NCBI GenBank assembly: GCA_026413225.1
Contig: CM048552.1
Location: 187,150,053-187,214,052 of the forward strand
Origin: Otis tarda
Lineage: Eukaryota; Chordata; Aves; Otidiformes; Otididae
DNA length: 64,000 bases
Reading direction: 5' to 3'
The notes under the pieces were generated by a model that was given only the letters and a program-made list of their open reading frames with translations, made no database searches and was not told the origin of the DNA. Both the position numbers and the translations under genes were made by a program. Of this stretch, positions 40,862-53,345 are shown one piece after another (the first letter of the stretch is position 1; each line of letters opens with the position of its first letter).

Positions 40862-43800
40862 AGTGGATTCAGATGACAGGCTCTGTTACAAAGATGCCCT
40901 GTGTGAGGGATGCTGTAAAATAAAACACTCTTCCAAAGTGCTCATCTGGCAAAATATTGCAGACAGAAACCAATGAATTTTTATCTTTCCACATTAGTTC
41001 TTCTCCTAGATTAACACAAGAACATCTAATATAGTGGTTTTGATGACTGGTTTTTTTTTGCTGAAAGTTACTAAGAACATTGACTATTATTGGCATATTC
41101 GAGCATTGCTAATATTTGTGACTGTGACAATACAATGTATGCTTTAGAGGTAAGTAGACTGCAAATTTCGTCAGTTCTCAAGACTAAGACTAAAGCAGGA
41201 ATGTCCAGATTTACCATATTTAAAAGAGCTTTCATAATTCATCCTGCTCAAGCATCGAGTGTTTGAGAAAATAATTATTTTGAGAGACAATTGATATCGC
41301 CCTGCAGACTCTACTGAGCAAATTTCTGCTAGTGCCACTGGAAATGCCAATTGAAGGTTTAAGCATCCTAAGAGTCATAGAATCTCAACAGGAAAGATAC
41401 GTTCTAATATAAACTTGCTTCCATTCACTCAGGAACTCTGATTTACTCAATACTGAACATATACAACAACCATCTTAAAACATGCACTTTGTTCCTCTTA
41501 CTTATAGCTGAAGTTGAAATGTCCTTATAACAGAAGTAAAAATTAAGGCAAACTAACTTTTTGCCTCTTTTTCAGCCTTCTAATACTAGCATAGACATGA
41601 ATCCCACTACAGCTGATAGCAGCCTAGAGATGGTTCTAAAATACATTCAGCTGCTTGAGATCTAGTACTTGCATAGAGGTATTCCATTATAGATTATCTC
41701 CAAAGTCCTATTTAATCCCACAGCTAGGTAATAGATTAAATTGACTTTATGCTAGCATAGACCATTAGAACTATGAAAAAAGATGAGATCTCTCCCCAGA
41801 ATTACATGTCCGAGATGAAGAAAGTGTCTGGTCATCAATAGTAGCATAGAATAATAATAATTCCATCCAGATGGATTTAATTTTCAGAGCAAAAAGCAAC
41901 AAGGGGATTTTAATTTCTTGTGAATGAATGAGTTAAACATCTGTCATAGTCATTCTAGACACTGTGTTCACCAAGAAAGTTATGAAAACTAGATTGTTCC
42001 AGAATAACCCTATTAAAAATTACTTACTAGATTTGCTACATAGGATACTGGTCTTTGTCTATAGGCACAATAAAATATCAGTGAACCTTAGAGAGACACT
42101 CTAAGTGACCTCATAGTGACAAAACCTGTGATTCAAGAAAATCAGTGGAAGCTCAAAGAATTATTGAGAAAGAGTTGAGCCAGTAAGGTCAACAGGAACT
42201 CCACCAAGCAACTGGCTATAGGATCAGACATTGCCTTTCAGCAGCAGATTGATTTCTAAGATCATCTGGACTTACAAAGAGTTACAGGGTAAAGAAAAAA
42301 AAAAACATTCTGTTCATGAAACCACAGAAAAAAAACCCACATCTGTGAAGAGCAAATCTGGTGATATACACTGTGATTCAAAAAACATTTCATACGGGCC
42401 AGATTTTCCTATCCTTCTTCAACTAAGTACTTAAAACATAGGCTGACATCTCACTAATTAAAAAAAAAAAGCTTTCAGGCTTTTAAGAGGGTTCTCAATT
42501 TCAAAAATCATTCCCAATTTTTAAAAAGCTTGCATTTAAAAAGCATTCATTCTATGCCAACATACATCTAGTTTCCATTGTTCACAGTGGTTTAAAATCA
42601 GGAAGGATTAATAAATGCATGAGACAATATAGGAGCTGTATTATATACTAGAACTTCATTTGGAGTAATAAAGGGTCATTTACAGCTATTTCAGACATGA
42701 ATACGTTATTCTATGCATTGGTTATGGGCAGTGGGAATACACAATCTTCCCCTCCTATTGTAAAAAGGAATATTAATTTGTTGGTTTTTTTTTTTCAGTG
42801 TATCTACTGCCACTTAAATAGTTCAATGGATTTAGAAAGTTAAAGGACAAAATAATGGATATATTTAAAGGTCACAAATGTCTCTATTGTGTTTTGTGAG
42901 AAGAGGAATGCCGTATGTCTTTTTAAGGTATTTTCCTATAATGGTATTTGCATTGAAAGATGTTTCCTGAGTAGTGTTTTATTTATTTATAGTCAAACTC
43001 TGGTGCCCACATACCCATAAGTGTCCTTATTTAAGCAAATAGCAGGGCAGTTCACAGACCACAGATCACAGGTCTCTTCCCCAGTGTTGCCACCGGGGTC
43101 TGAATATGCTACCGTTATCTAAGACAGTTGGTAATTAAAAACCAGGGTCTTAATCAAGAATTATTTTCTTCTGCACAAAGACACTCATCAAATAGCAAAT
43201 ATGGTTGAAGAAGAACACCTAGTCTGTTAATTCAAAGTACCAAATTCATGGGCAGCTATTAAATCATAAATAAAGACTTCCCAAAGAAGGAGCTTGTGAG
43301 AAGCAGATCAAATAGACCACACTAAATATTTAATGGCATCTAAGATTACTAACTTTGACAAGACAATGCTCATACCTTGTTTGTTCATTTGGTTACTTGA
43401 ATCTGACTTCACTCACTCAATATTTTTTATTTTAAGGTGGGGTTTTTTTCTGTTATGGATTTCAATGTTTCTGTTTCCTTTATAGCTAGCAGAGTGATCT
43501 AAGTTCCATAGACCACCACTCAATCACTCCAAAACCTGCTTTTGTTATCCAGCTCCGGGATTCTGGTAATTCCTGCGCCATCATGACTGGGTAGGAAAAT
43601 CAAGTTAGAAAATGCAATGTGTGTGTTCTGTTTAACTACATTAGCTGTACAGTTGAACAAAACCCCAGAAAATCAAATGTATAGATACATACAATTAAAA
43701 GAAAATCACACATCTTTTAAGTTTTTCACAATAACTTGTTTGCCAAAATGCATTCTTATCTTCAGATTAACATGATATCACGCATACAAACCTATCTACT

Positions 43801-46640
43801 TGATAGTTACATTTCACCCAAGTAACTGATACAAAAGAATGTCAAATCATCCTTGAAAGACCATAAAGCTCTGATGTCAAAGGAAAAAATCTTTTGACAA
43901 ACTGTAGATGACACGGTATACTGTCTCTATCATAAAGTTGTATCCAGCTGTTGTATTTAATTCAGAATAATATGTTTTATTGTATTTAAAAATAAATAAA
44001 TAAAAACACTTTCTTTCCTTCAAAGAAAAAGAATTCACACTTATAAAATATGTGAGTGGATAGTAAAGTTTTTCAGCCTTGTATTATTTTAGCTAATTCA
44101 GAAACTAAAGCACGGTTGTCAATCTCTGTTGAACATGTCTATATAGCTACATAAAAGAGTAAATTATTTCAAGAGAGCTAACTGAAACAGTCCAAAACAG
44201 AGGAAAACAGAGAAAACAATTCTTCACAACAGGTATCTACACTTTGTTCCCTAGTCCCTTACTATTTACCTCTTCATATGTTCCCTTGAAGTTCTGCAAA
44301 GACACACAAAAACCAAAAATCAACAAATGCAGAAATGCTGAGATCACAGCTCAATAGTAAAGAAAAATAACATTCCATGGTTTGATACCTGCATATGGTG
44401 GTTGTCATGACACTTATTGTTTCAAAGACCAGATATACTTGAAAAGATTAGGAGGTGGGGCATTCCCAAATCACAGATCAGGCGCTGAATGTCAGTGCTT
44501 TTTGTGGCTGGCAAGAAACATCTACTATTAGAGGTGCAATACCACAGGACTCCTACCTTTCCTTAACTAAAATGGAAGATGTAAGAAGAATGGACCTTGT
44601 TCTCAAGCAAAGAAGAATCATCAGGAATGGCTATTTCTTCTTTTTCAGCCCATGCAGGTAACAGTCTGGAGGAGTTCTGCCTCCCCAGAACTGCTCTCAG
44701 CAACTGCTTGATATGCTTCCTCTTTCGGGAAGCTCTCAAAGTACAGGAAAGGAGAGTAATTCTGATACCATGCATTTGAAATGGGTACGATTGCTTCTCT
44801 GAGGCATGAAACAGAAGAAAACAGGTTCCCAAGAACGAAGATAAAGATTTTTGTTTGAGCTGATTTAGACATAAATGCAGTGAAATCTAGATGTACTGCC
44901 CATGTCAAATTTAACTGTGATCTTTTTTTTTTAAGGGTACATGCTTGAGCTGTGCTGTCACCCAGGCAACACTGACCTGCAAAACCAGCTGAGTCAGAAA
45001 ATCCTGTCAGAGGATTAATAGAATTTTTTTTTTGTAAATCTGGAGCATCATCTTTCCATCTAATCCCAACTTGAATCTGAGTGTTTCCATTTGACTCAGA
45101 TCCTGCATATTCTCCATAAATTTTCACCACATGCAAAATTTGCACTGATTGAATAGGCTTTGTTGCAGCATAAGCACTGCCTGCAACCAACCAAAGTAGT
45201 GACTGCATTCTTATCAGGCATGAGAACATAAAGAAATGCCATTCATGTACACAGAAATGCTTAAGAAATTATTACAGAGCTGAGATATCATAATCACTTT
45301 TTTTTTTTTTTATTTCTATTTGTTATCCTGGAAACACTGTTGGGAAAAGTTTTATGTGCATCCTATGACAAAGCAATAAAATGCATTCTAGTGACATATC
45401 CCCTGCTTTAGACCCATCACTCTAGCTGTTGCCTGGCAGCGTTTTCTGAGGGTGAGAGGTTACCACACTTATCCCCTGCTGTATCTAGCCTCCTCTTTCC
45501 CTTTGTTTCCTCGAATAACCCTGCTGTCATTAAAAACTCCATCTCTGTGACAAGCTTGACAAGGGAACTTTGTCTTGTCCTCTGTCACACAGGGTCAAGG
45601 GACAACCAGTTGGCCTTGCTTGTTTCATTGGAAGAATTCATGTCCTTTTAGTAGAAACATTGCTAGGACCTTTCAAAGCTTTGTTAGTCTTTGTTGAATT
45701 AGTCATTGTCTCGCCTCTTGAGTCCTTTGTTCCAAAGATGGCTGAAGAATTATTGTGATGTCTAGCTTGTTGCCTGTCACATCCATCACCCATTGATAAA
45801 GTCTTTGCCAAGAGAATGTGATAAATAGCTAAGATTCCTTCATGATAGCTCAATGAGGAATGGATGTGGCAAGCAGCAGTTCTTCAAATTAGTTTACAGA
45901 AGACAAACATTGAAATGACCTGTCTGGCTTGATCTTTAACTGGATCATCTGTTTCTTGTTCCAATTAAATTCTAATGCACCATTTATACTTCCCACAAAA
46001 GAAGTCTGTAGGAGGATTCATGAGAGGGGACAGTCTGGATCTTTTGGTAAGTTACAGAGCTGCCGGACCATACCAGTCATTCCAGGCAAGGCCCACTCAC
46101 AATACCTACAGACATTTTCATAGCCACCCTTGGATCCCTACTTCTCATTTCCATCTCCTTCCTACTCTGCTAAGCCAGTGAAGCAAGGCAAAGACTAGTT
46201 TAACTGGAGAAGCAAAGGAGGAGCAATTTGGATGGGATATCTGAGAAAGAGACTCAGTACAAGTGAGATACCATATAAGCACTACGAAGGATAGAAAGAA
46301 AGATAAGAAGTACATATTTAGCACTTACCAACAGGTTTTTTTGAGGCATATTTGCTATTTTTCTGCCGAGATCACAGAGTCCCTGGGGAAAAATATACGT
46401 GTACACAGTCTAGCACACAGTGGTCCTGCCCTGCCCCTGCTGCCACGACATAATTAATAAAAATAAATTATTCTCTTTTCTATACATCTCTTGAACGTGT
46501 CTCCTAGGATGCCTCCTTCAGCACCTGCAAAAGCAGCTTCCAGTTGGAGCAATTCTGATCATGCTAAGGAATACAAGAAGCCAGTCATGACCCTTTCAGC
46601 ATACACCAGCTACATCTGCAATGACACCCTACAAAGACCT
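40862..46640. other. Intergenic DNA upstream of the C13orf42-like gene
   Basis: AT-rich, with homopolymers (for example 45298-45311). The longest frame in the window (194 codons, minus, 45229-44645) lies here and is not accepted as a gene. No FAM124A exon was recognised. Confidence 0.55.
45298..45311 (+). repeat. Poly-T tract
   Basis: Run of 14 T in intergenic DNA. Shorter A or T runs also occur at 209-221 and around 18077. Confidence 0.8.
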
Positions 46641-47051
46641 TCATGGACCAGTTGGAGAAGGTCCAGAGGAGGGCCACAAAGATGATAAGAGGGCTGAAGC
46701 ACCTCTTCTATGAGGACAGGCTGAGAGAGTTGGGACTGTTCAGCCTGGAGAAGAGAAGGCTCCCGGGAGACCTTGTAGCAGTCTTCCAATACCTCAAAGG
46801 AGCCTACAGGAAAGAGGGGGAGAAACTGTTCAGTAGGGCCTGTTGTGATAGGACGAGGGGTAATGGTTTTAAAACAGAGGTAGGTAGATTCAGACTGGAC
46901 ATAAGGAAGAAATTTTTTACAATAAGGGTGGTGAAATACCGGAACAGGTTGCCCAGAGAGGTGGTAGATGTCCCGTCATGGACTCATGGAAACATTCAAG
47001 GCCAGGTTGAATGGGGCTCTGAGCAACCTGATCTGGTTGGAGATGTCCCTG
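46641..47051 (+). mobile_element. CR1 retroposon, ORF2 3' end, its own tail missing
   Basis: Starts at ATGGACCAGTTGGAGAAGG and keeps an open frame for the C-terminal end of CR1 ORF2 (blocks [38 protein letters not shown]), broken near the end. It stops at GATGTCCCTG, about 75 bases short of the usual tail, where a reversed tail begins. The 5' start is almost the same as that of the 52.9 kb copy. Confidence 0.92.
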
Positions 47052-47129
47052 ATCATAGAATCATCAGGGCTAGAAGGGTCCTTTAAAGGTCATCTAGTCC
47101 AACCCCCATGCAAGGAGCAGCGACATCAA
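47052..47129 (-). mobile_element. Short CR1 3' tail in inverted orientation, abutting the preceding CR1
   Basis: The plus strand reads ATCATAGAATCATCAGGG, then AAGGGTCCTTTAAAGGTC, then CATCTAGTCCAACCCC, ending at about 47129. It is a reversed CR1 tail of about 78 bases with its octamers at the junction. It may be a separate tiny insertion or the inverted tail of the neighbouring copy. Confidence 0.88.
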
Positions 47130-48509
47130 TCAATCAACATCATCTTCCGTAGTAGCTGACCTACTATGTGGGATCTAAATATGAGGAGAAAAAAAATATA
47201 ATTCTAAAGCCGTAGCTGCACAGAAGTTGTAAAAAGACCTGCCACCAGCCTGCTGGGCACAGTGCAGCAGCTGCTGGAATCTCGGGATTCAAAAAGCTGC
47301 ATCAAGCCCTTTAGCAACCTGCAAAAGTGGACACTTAAGATGTCCCTGGAGCAGACACTGCTTGCAGTGGGTTGAGAAGTTTTGAGAGACTTTGAGATGG
47401 CTCACCAGTGATGCTACAGGACCTAAGACAGAAATAACCTTTATCTACTGACGTTCTTAAAGTAACCTAAAAAGTCTCAGGAAAGACATCTGGGTAAGAT
47501 TTCAGTCAGGTCAGAAAAAACACAAGGAGATACAAGTGCAGGTGGACATCTGCGCTGAACTGGGTTTGCAGTTTAGCAAGATCTTTGCCGTAATCTGCAA
47601 AGCCAAATGATGCTTTCCAGGCTAAGCTAGTCACTAAATTCAGAAAGCTTGCAAGTCAAGCTGTGCTCAAAGGAACATGGAGATTTACACCTGCACCCTG
47701 AAATAAGGCAGAACATGTGCCTTTGACCCAAGGTGGGCAAAATATGGAGGTGCTAAATACGTTTTTCTCTGAGACCTCCAGGTCAGGCAGGAGGGAAGTG
47801 AAGCTATGTTAACTGAAACAGAAGGAAATTTTTTATGTGAACTCTGGTGAAGTGAAACAGATGAGTTTTATGGGCTTGTAATCTGGGCATTGGCACAAAC
47901 TGAAAGGGACTGTCAGAATGGAACGGATTGAGGTAGTCAGCATTCCTGCATTCCTCTTGTGATATTTTCTAAAACTGTTATTAAGCAAAAGCATCTCCAG
48001 GAAACTGTGGTAGGTACAGAAGTGCCCAGGCCAAAACAACAGATCAAATCGTGGCCAGAGCTGGCAGCAAGCAAAGGTCATGGTATTTCTGAGTCAAAAC
48101 AGCCAGCAAGGAGTTCATGGAGGATCCTTTACACATCCGCCGGAGTTAAGCAGATACAACAGGAATATCCAGAAGAATTTGCTGCAGTGAAAATAAACTG
48201 CAATCTATCATCCATAATTCTTCCTGCATAAAGAGAAATCCAATTATCTGAAAACATGAGGCAGCCGAAACTGAGTTGATATTTCAATTTAATTCACTTC
48301 AGTTCACCTTATTGACTTCACCAGTATGCAGAACACTATCTTTTATCACTCAAGTGTCGCTGTTCTTCATTTTTTGCATAGTGAATATGGTTATGGCTAT
48401 TGATGCACTTATGAAATATGCACTTAGATTCCTCCCCAATGTGTCTGGATTTGTGCCTGTGGATATCAAGAATTGTTCTATGGTGCCTGGGTGTTTGGGC
48501 TGAGCTTTG

Positions 48510-48540
<31 letters not shown>

Positions 48541-51500
48541 GAGAAGAGATAGGCTAATCTTGCAAAAGCAACCTCCACAAGGTCAGAGGCTTCTTTCTTT
48601 ACAGAATTCACTACTGCTGCAGAGACTGTAATGCCATTACAGTTTCCAAGAAGGACTCTATTTGTTCCATCTCTTTGGCATATCCTTGCAGAAGTGATCA
48701 TGAGCCAGATTACAGTTCTAAACCATGTGAGAGAAAAAGGATTTTCAAGAATTCTCGACAGGATTATCTCAAACTGAAAAAATATCATTCTCCTCACTGT
48801 TCGTGACAGTCACTTCTTTTTTTTTTCTGAAAAACTAAATCTAAAAATTTAGATTACCATGCAGAGATCAGGGTTTGCTTTCTGCCATGCCTGAGGCCGT
48901 GGGTCGGGCTCACAGCTCATGCAGTATACCTGACCGCTGTCAGTACATCCGCAGTGTCCTGCCTGGCTTCACGTAAAAGACAATGCTCACCCCAGTCAAC
49001 TGTTCTTCCTTCCTGCCTGAAGTATGCTGCTCCTCCCAAACCTCACAGATGTTGTGGGTTGCCTGGCTTCTTTTCCCCTTTTATTTTCTTGCTCTTCTCC
49101 CCAGTTACAGTTTGGAACAAGAAGGAGGATGCTCGCAAGGATCTCAGCCATCCTCTTTTCCATGAACTGCTCCTTTTGCACCTTTCAGTTTTACCACTAG
49201 ATGGAAGCCTTGACCTCCAGAGTTACTCCATTGGATTCCTGACCGTTCAATTCCACATTCGAGCTTCTTGGTGAGCTGTTTATCCACACTGATTCCGAAA
49301 CTGAAGCAACAATTCGCTGGGCTCGGGCATTTGTGTAGCTCACTGATTCGTGCATGAAAGGTACAAACCTCCCAGGTGTGGCGGCATTCTCAGATAAAAG
49401 TGTAGAGATTACTAGGGCCATGTAAATCTTTACTAACGACACAAAGCCAAAATAGATCAGCCACGGACAAGCAAAGCGAAGAGACCGGGATTGCTGTTTC
49501 CCACCAGTCTCAGCACAGTGGGGTAGTCACCGGTGGTATACAGCTGGGGTTGCAAAGCCTGTTGAAGGATATTCCCTTCGACAGCCCTGGGCTCCCCAGC
49601 ACAGTACTGAGGTCCCAGGATATAACATAAATAGTGGCTCTATACTCTAAGTTTCCTACAACATCTCTGGTTGCAAGCACCACATGAGTGAAAAGTGAGT
49701 TTTGGATTGTTACTGTAAGAAATTCTCACCAAATATCTCCTATGAATGAGTATTTTTCACATCTTATTTCTGAACCGTTCCCTATGAATTTTTGTTGAGC
49801 ATTCAAGGTGTTTAGGACATACGGCTCTCACGGGATCATTTTCTGACTGGGGAAGTAGCTCTTAGTAATGGGATATGAACTGCTGAATACTCACGCCTAC
49901 GAACTCAGAATTTGCTTTTGAGGAAAACTCACTGGCTGGCTGGCTGTTAGCCAACATCAATGAGATCAATGGGAGACATTTCTGCTCCCAAGTGCCAAGT
50001 CAGACGCTGAGAACTCTACTGTTTTAGCAGACAGCAAATTCATTTCAATATTTAGACAAAGCGAACAGGAAACATAGTTTATAAAAATTTGCTTAGAAAC
50101 TCAGAAGGTTATTCCTGAAAAGGATTTCTGATGCTTGTTCTGTCTTTAGTCCTTATTTTTGTAAGATTATGCAAAGATCCAGGGGAAAAGGGATGAGGTT
50201 CCTTGTTTCTTGCTCTTCAATTATTTTTTGAATAAAATTTAAAAATCTGATGTAATCTTGTTGTTTATCCCTATGATTGTTCTCAGACACAGTCCTACAA
50301 CTGTTATGTTTGTAGTGCTAATAAACTGCAGAACAGTCCAGGTTAGATGGTGTGCATGTGAGGCTACATCTGCGCTGGTACATCAGATAGTGAAAGGCTG
50401 GACCTCTGGCTCTGAGGACAACAGACATAGCATGGATTACATCTACCTAAATAAATTATCTTTTTCTGCCAGAATATCTGGCTTTGTCTTCAACGCCAGA
50501 CAGAAAGATCTCTAGTCTGTGCTGTTGTCCAAATTGTGATGGGCGCTTTTTGGTGGAGTGCTAGCTGATACAAGCTAAAGCTGCTGAAAAGCATGTAACC
50601 AGCATGGACAATCACAGGCTAGTCATGATTCCATGGTGCCATGGACCTGTTTCACTTACTGGGATAGGCATAGCTCTTAAAGTCTAGGCCTTGAGCTGGT
50701 ATAGATAAACTAATTCAAAGGATTTACACACGTTCAGTGTAGGCAAGGATTTAGCACGCACTAGCACAGATCAGAAAAAAAACCAAACAAACCAACCTGC
50801 TATAGATTTGTCTTCATCATACCATACCTGTGAATTTTACATTGCCAATTGCAAATGATTTGTGTCTAACACAGACAGCAAAACCAACCCTCTCATGGGC
50901 TTCACAGGCAGCTCTTTCCTCCTGGGCTCTGTTTGGAGTTAGGACTGTGCTGTGCTTACTCTCGATGTCATTAATCCCTTCTGTTCATTTGAGTCCATCT
51001 GTTTCTGTCCTGCTTGGTTTCATTTGATGTCTTTTGTGTGGATTGGGGTAGGAAGGGGAGGATGTACCATCTTTGTAAAGCAATTGCACTGTAAGAAGCA
51101 ATACTATTGCTTATTACAAGAAAGAGAATGCCTTATGTGTAGGAGCTAGCCCACAGCATATGCATCTTATCTCAGTGGGACAAACTACTTCAAGTCTAAA
51201 TGTAGTATGTCTGAACTTCAAAAAGAGACTGTAAGAAAATTACTTTTCCTGGAAAATTGTTTGTTTGGTGTTACCACAAGTAACACTGGAGATTATTGTA
51301 ATTGAAAGGGGTGGAATATCTTGGGCTTGGGCATGGTTTCTTTGTGTGCACATTCTCATTCATTCCTTGTGGAGCATGCTACATGGGTTAGGGCATGGTC
51401 CTGCACCATCTGGAGCTTCTGGCTAAGCTCGCCTCGACTTCACCATTACAGGATGATAGCTTGAACTAATAATATTCAGCTTGTATACATCTCTTATATA

Positions 51501-52862
51501 GTAACAAAAAAGGGAAGAAGCTATAGTTCAATGAAAAAAAAAACCAAACAACAAAAGCACCAACTGGCAGGACCTGTCAGTGGCTGTACTATCTAAGAAT
51601 AATTTGAATTGATTTCTGAAACCAAAAGCATTTCAGGTTGCCAGTGTCCCTTTAAGAAGTACTATTTAATGTGAAAGCCATTGGGAGAAAAGAAGCAAAA
51701 GTGTCATTGACAATGGTATCAGCACAGAATGAAGGACAACGTCACTGCATTTCATCACTGCCTTCTGTGGCAGGGCTTGTGTTTATTGAATGAAAAACTG
51801 TAAATAATAAACATGTGTTAAGATTCTATAAATAGCATCTTTTTGTTATACTAATCATTTTAATTTTTCCATTATTTGCAGATGCCTTGGATTTTGCAAG
51901 CCGAAAATCCACATGTACAGAGTGGAGCTTGGTGTATGGGAAGAGATGACAATGCCAGTCAGATGGCTAAAATTTGAATTAATATTTGATTTCAGTTTTA
52001 TTTTAATCTATAGTTATAACACAGTCATGTGAACAGTCATTTTATATGCCAAACTGCTTAAATCTTTTCTTCCATTAATGAGCCAGCTGCTGCTGAGACA
52101 TTCACCAAATTCAGTAGATTCACAATCTGTTCCTTAATTTAATTACTAATAAAGGTGCTGACAGAAAACTTTATTCAGATTGCCCGGTTTTACAAAGTTT
52201 AATGCAGTTTTACCAGTCAGAGATGTAAGTCAAAGGCTGCACCAGTTCCAGTGTCTGATACAATTAGGTTAATGGCATGAAGCCACTGGAGTGTGGAGAT
52301 ACAGGCAGACTGCTCCATGCCCGGGAGTCAGAGCCATGGTCATATTTGCCCTTGCTGTCAAAGAGAAGAGAACGGCAGTGACAACAATGGCTAGAAGGAT
52401 CTTTCTAGAAATAAAAACTGTCAGGTTCTCCTTGCATTCTCATGCCCGTAGGCAGCTGTCCTACAAAGTACTCCCACTTCCTAGAAATTTCAGTAGTTTT
52501 TTCTGGGTATGGACAGAGAACTTCTAACAAAAGAAACCCGAACAACTTGGTCTAATGGAAGATGTGAACTGCTGCAATCCTCAAGTCTGAGTCTTTCCTT
52601 ACGTAGGCACTAGCATGAGAACATAAGGAGAGATCAGAATGAGGTACAGACACTCACAGCTCAGCATCCCAACAAACTGCTTGTTTGGTCATTGGCATCT
52701 AGATCTTAATAATATGAATTTTCTGGGTCAAGGTACGAAATCTGCCTTGCACGTACATAGAGGGGCTATTGATTTCACTAGCCTGAAGCAGTGAAATCAG
52801 GTGTTTAAGATACTGCTTACTTGGAAAAAGTGTGCTGCCTAGTACTTGGAAGGGAACGAATT
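47130..52862. other. Intergenic DNA, no gene recognised
   Basis: Holds the T16-G12 tract (48514-48541) and scattered short chance frames. No splice-framed coding match was seen on either strand. Confidence 0.55.
48514..48541 (+). repeat. T16-G12 double homopolymer
   Basis: Sixteen T directly followed by twelve G. The G run could form unusual structure and is error-prone for sequencing. Confidence 0.9.
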
Positions 52863-53345
52863 TAATCATAGAATGGTTAGAGTTGGAAGGGACCTTCAAA
52901 GGTCATCTAGTCCAGCCCCTCTGCAAGGAGCAGGGACGTCCCTGACTAGATCAGGTTGCTCAGAGCCTCATCCAGCCTGGCCTTGAATGTTTCCAGGGAT
53001 GGGGCATCCACCACCTCTCTGGGCAACCTGTTCCAGTGTTCTACAACCCCCATTGTAAAAAAAAATTTCCTAATATCCAATCTAAATCTACCTCCCTTTA
53101 TTTTAAAACTATTACCCCTTGTCCTATCACAACAGGCCCTACTGAACAGCCTCTCCCCATCTTTCCTGTAGGCCTCCTTGAGGTACTGGAAGACCGCTAT
53201 CAGGTCTCCCCGGAGCCTCCTCTTCTCCAGGCTGAACAGCCCCAATTCTCTCAGCCTGTCCTCATAGGAAAGGTGCTCCAGCCCTCTTATCATCTTCGTG
53301 GCCCTCCTCTGGACCTTCTCCAACTGGTCCATGTCCTTCTTTGGA
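52863..53345 (-). mobile_element. CR1 retroposon with an open ORF2 C-terminal frame
   Basis: The reversed tail (AATCATAGAATGG, then GTTGGAAGGGACC) starts at 52863, and the element extends to about 53345. On the minus strand a frame (53437-52946) stays open through the last part of CR1 ORF2, with the same blocks as the 46.6 kb copy plus [19 protein letters not shown]. The catalytic reverse-transcriptase core is absent, so the copy is inert. The intact frame suggests a fairly young insertion. Confidence 0.95.

Noticed and set aside
44645..45229. Longest open frame in the window, 194 codons on the minus strand
   Set aside because: A rough estimate gives about half a frame of this length expected by chance over both strands. 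It contains long A runs, has no recognised motif and no promoter-like context.
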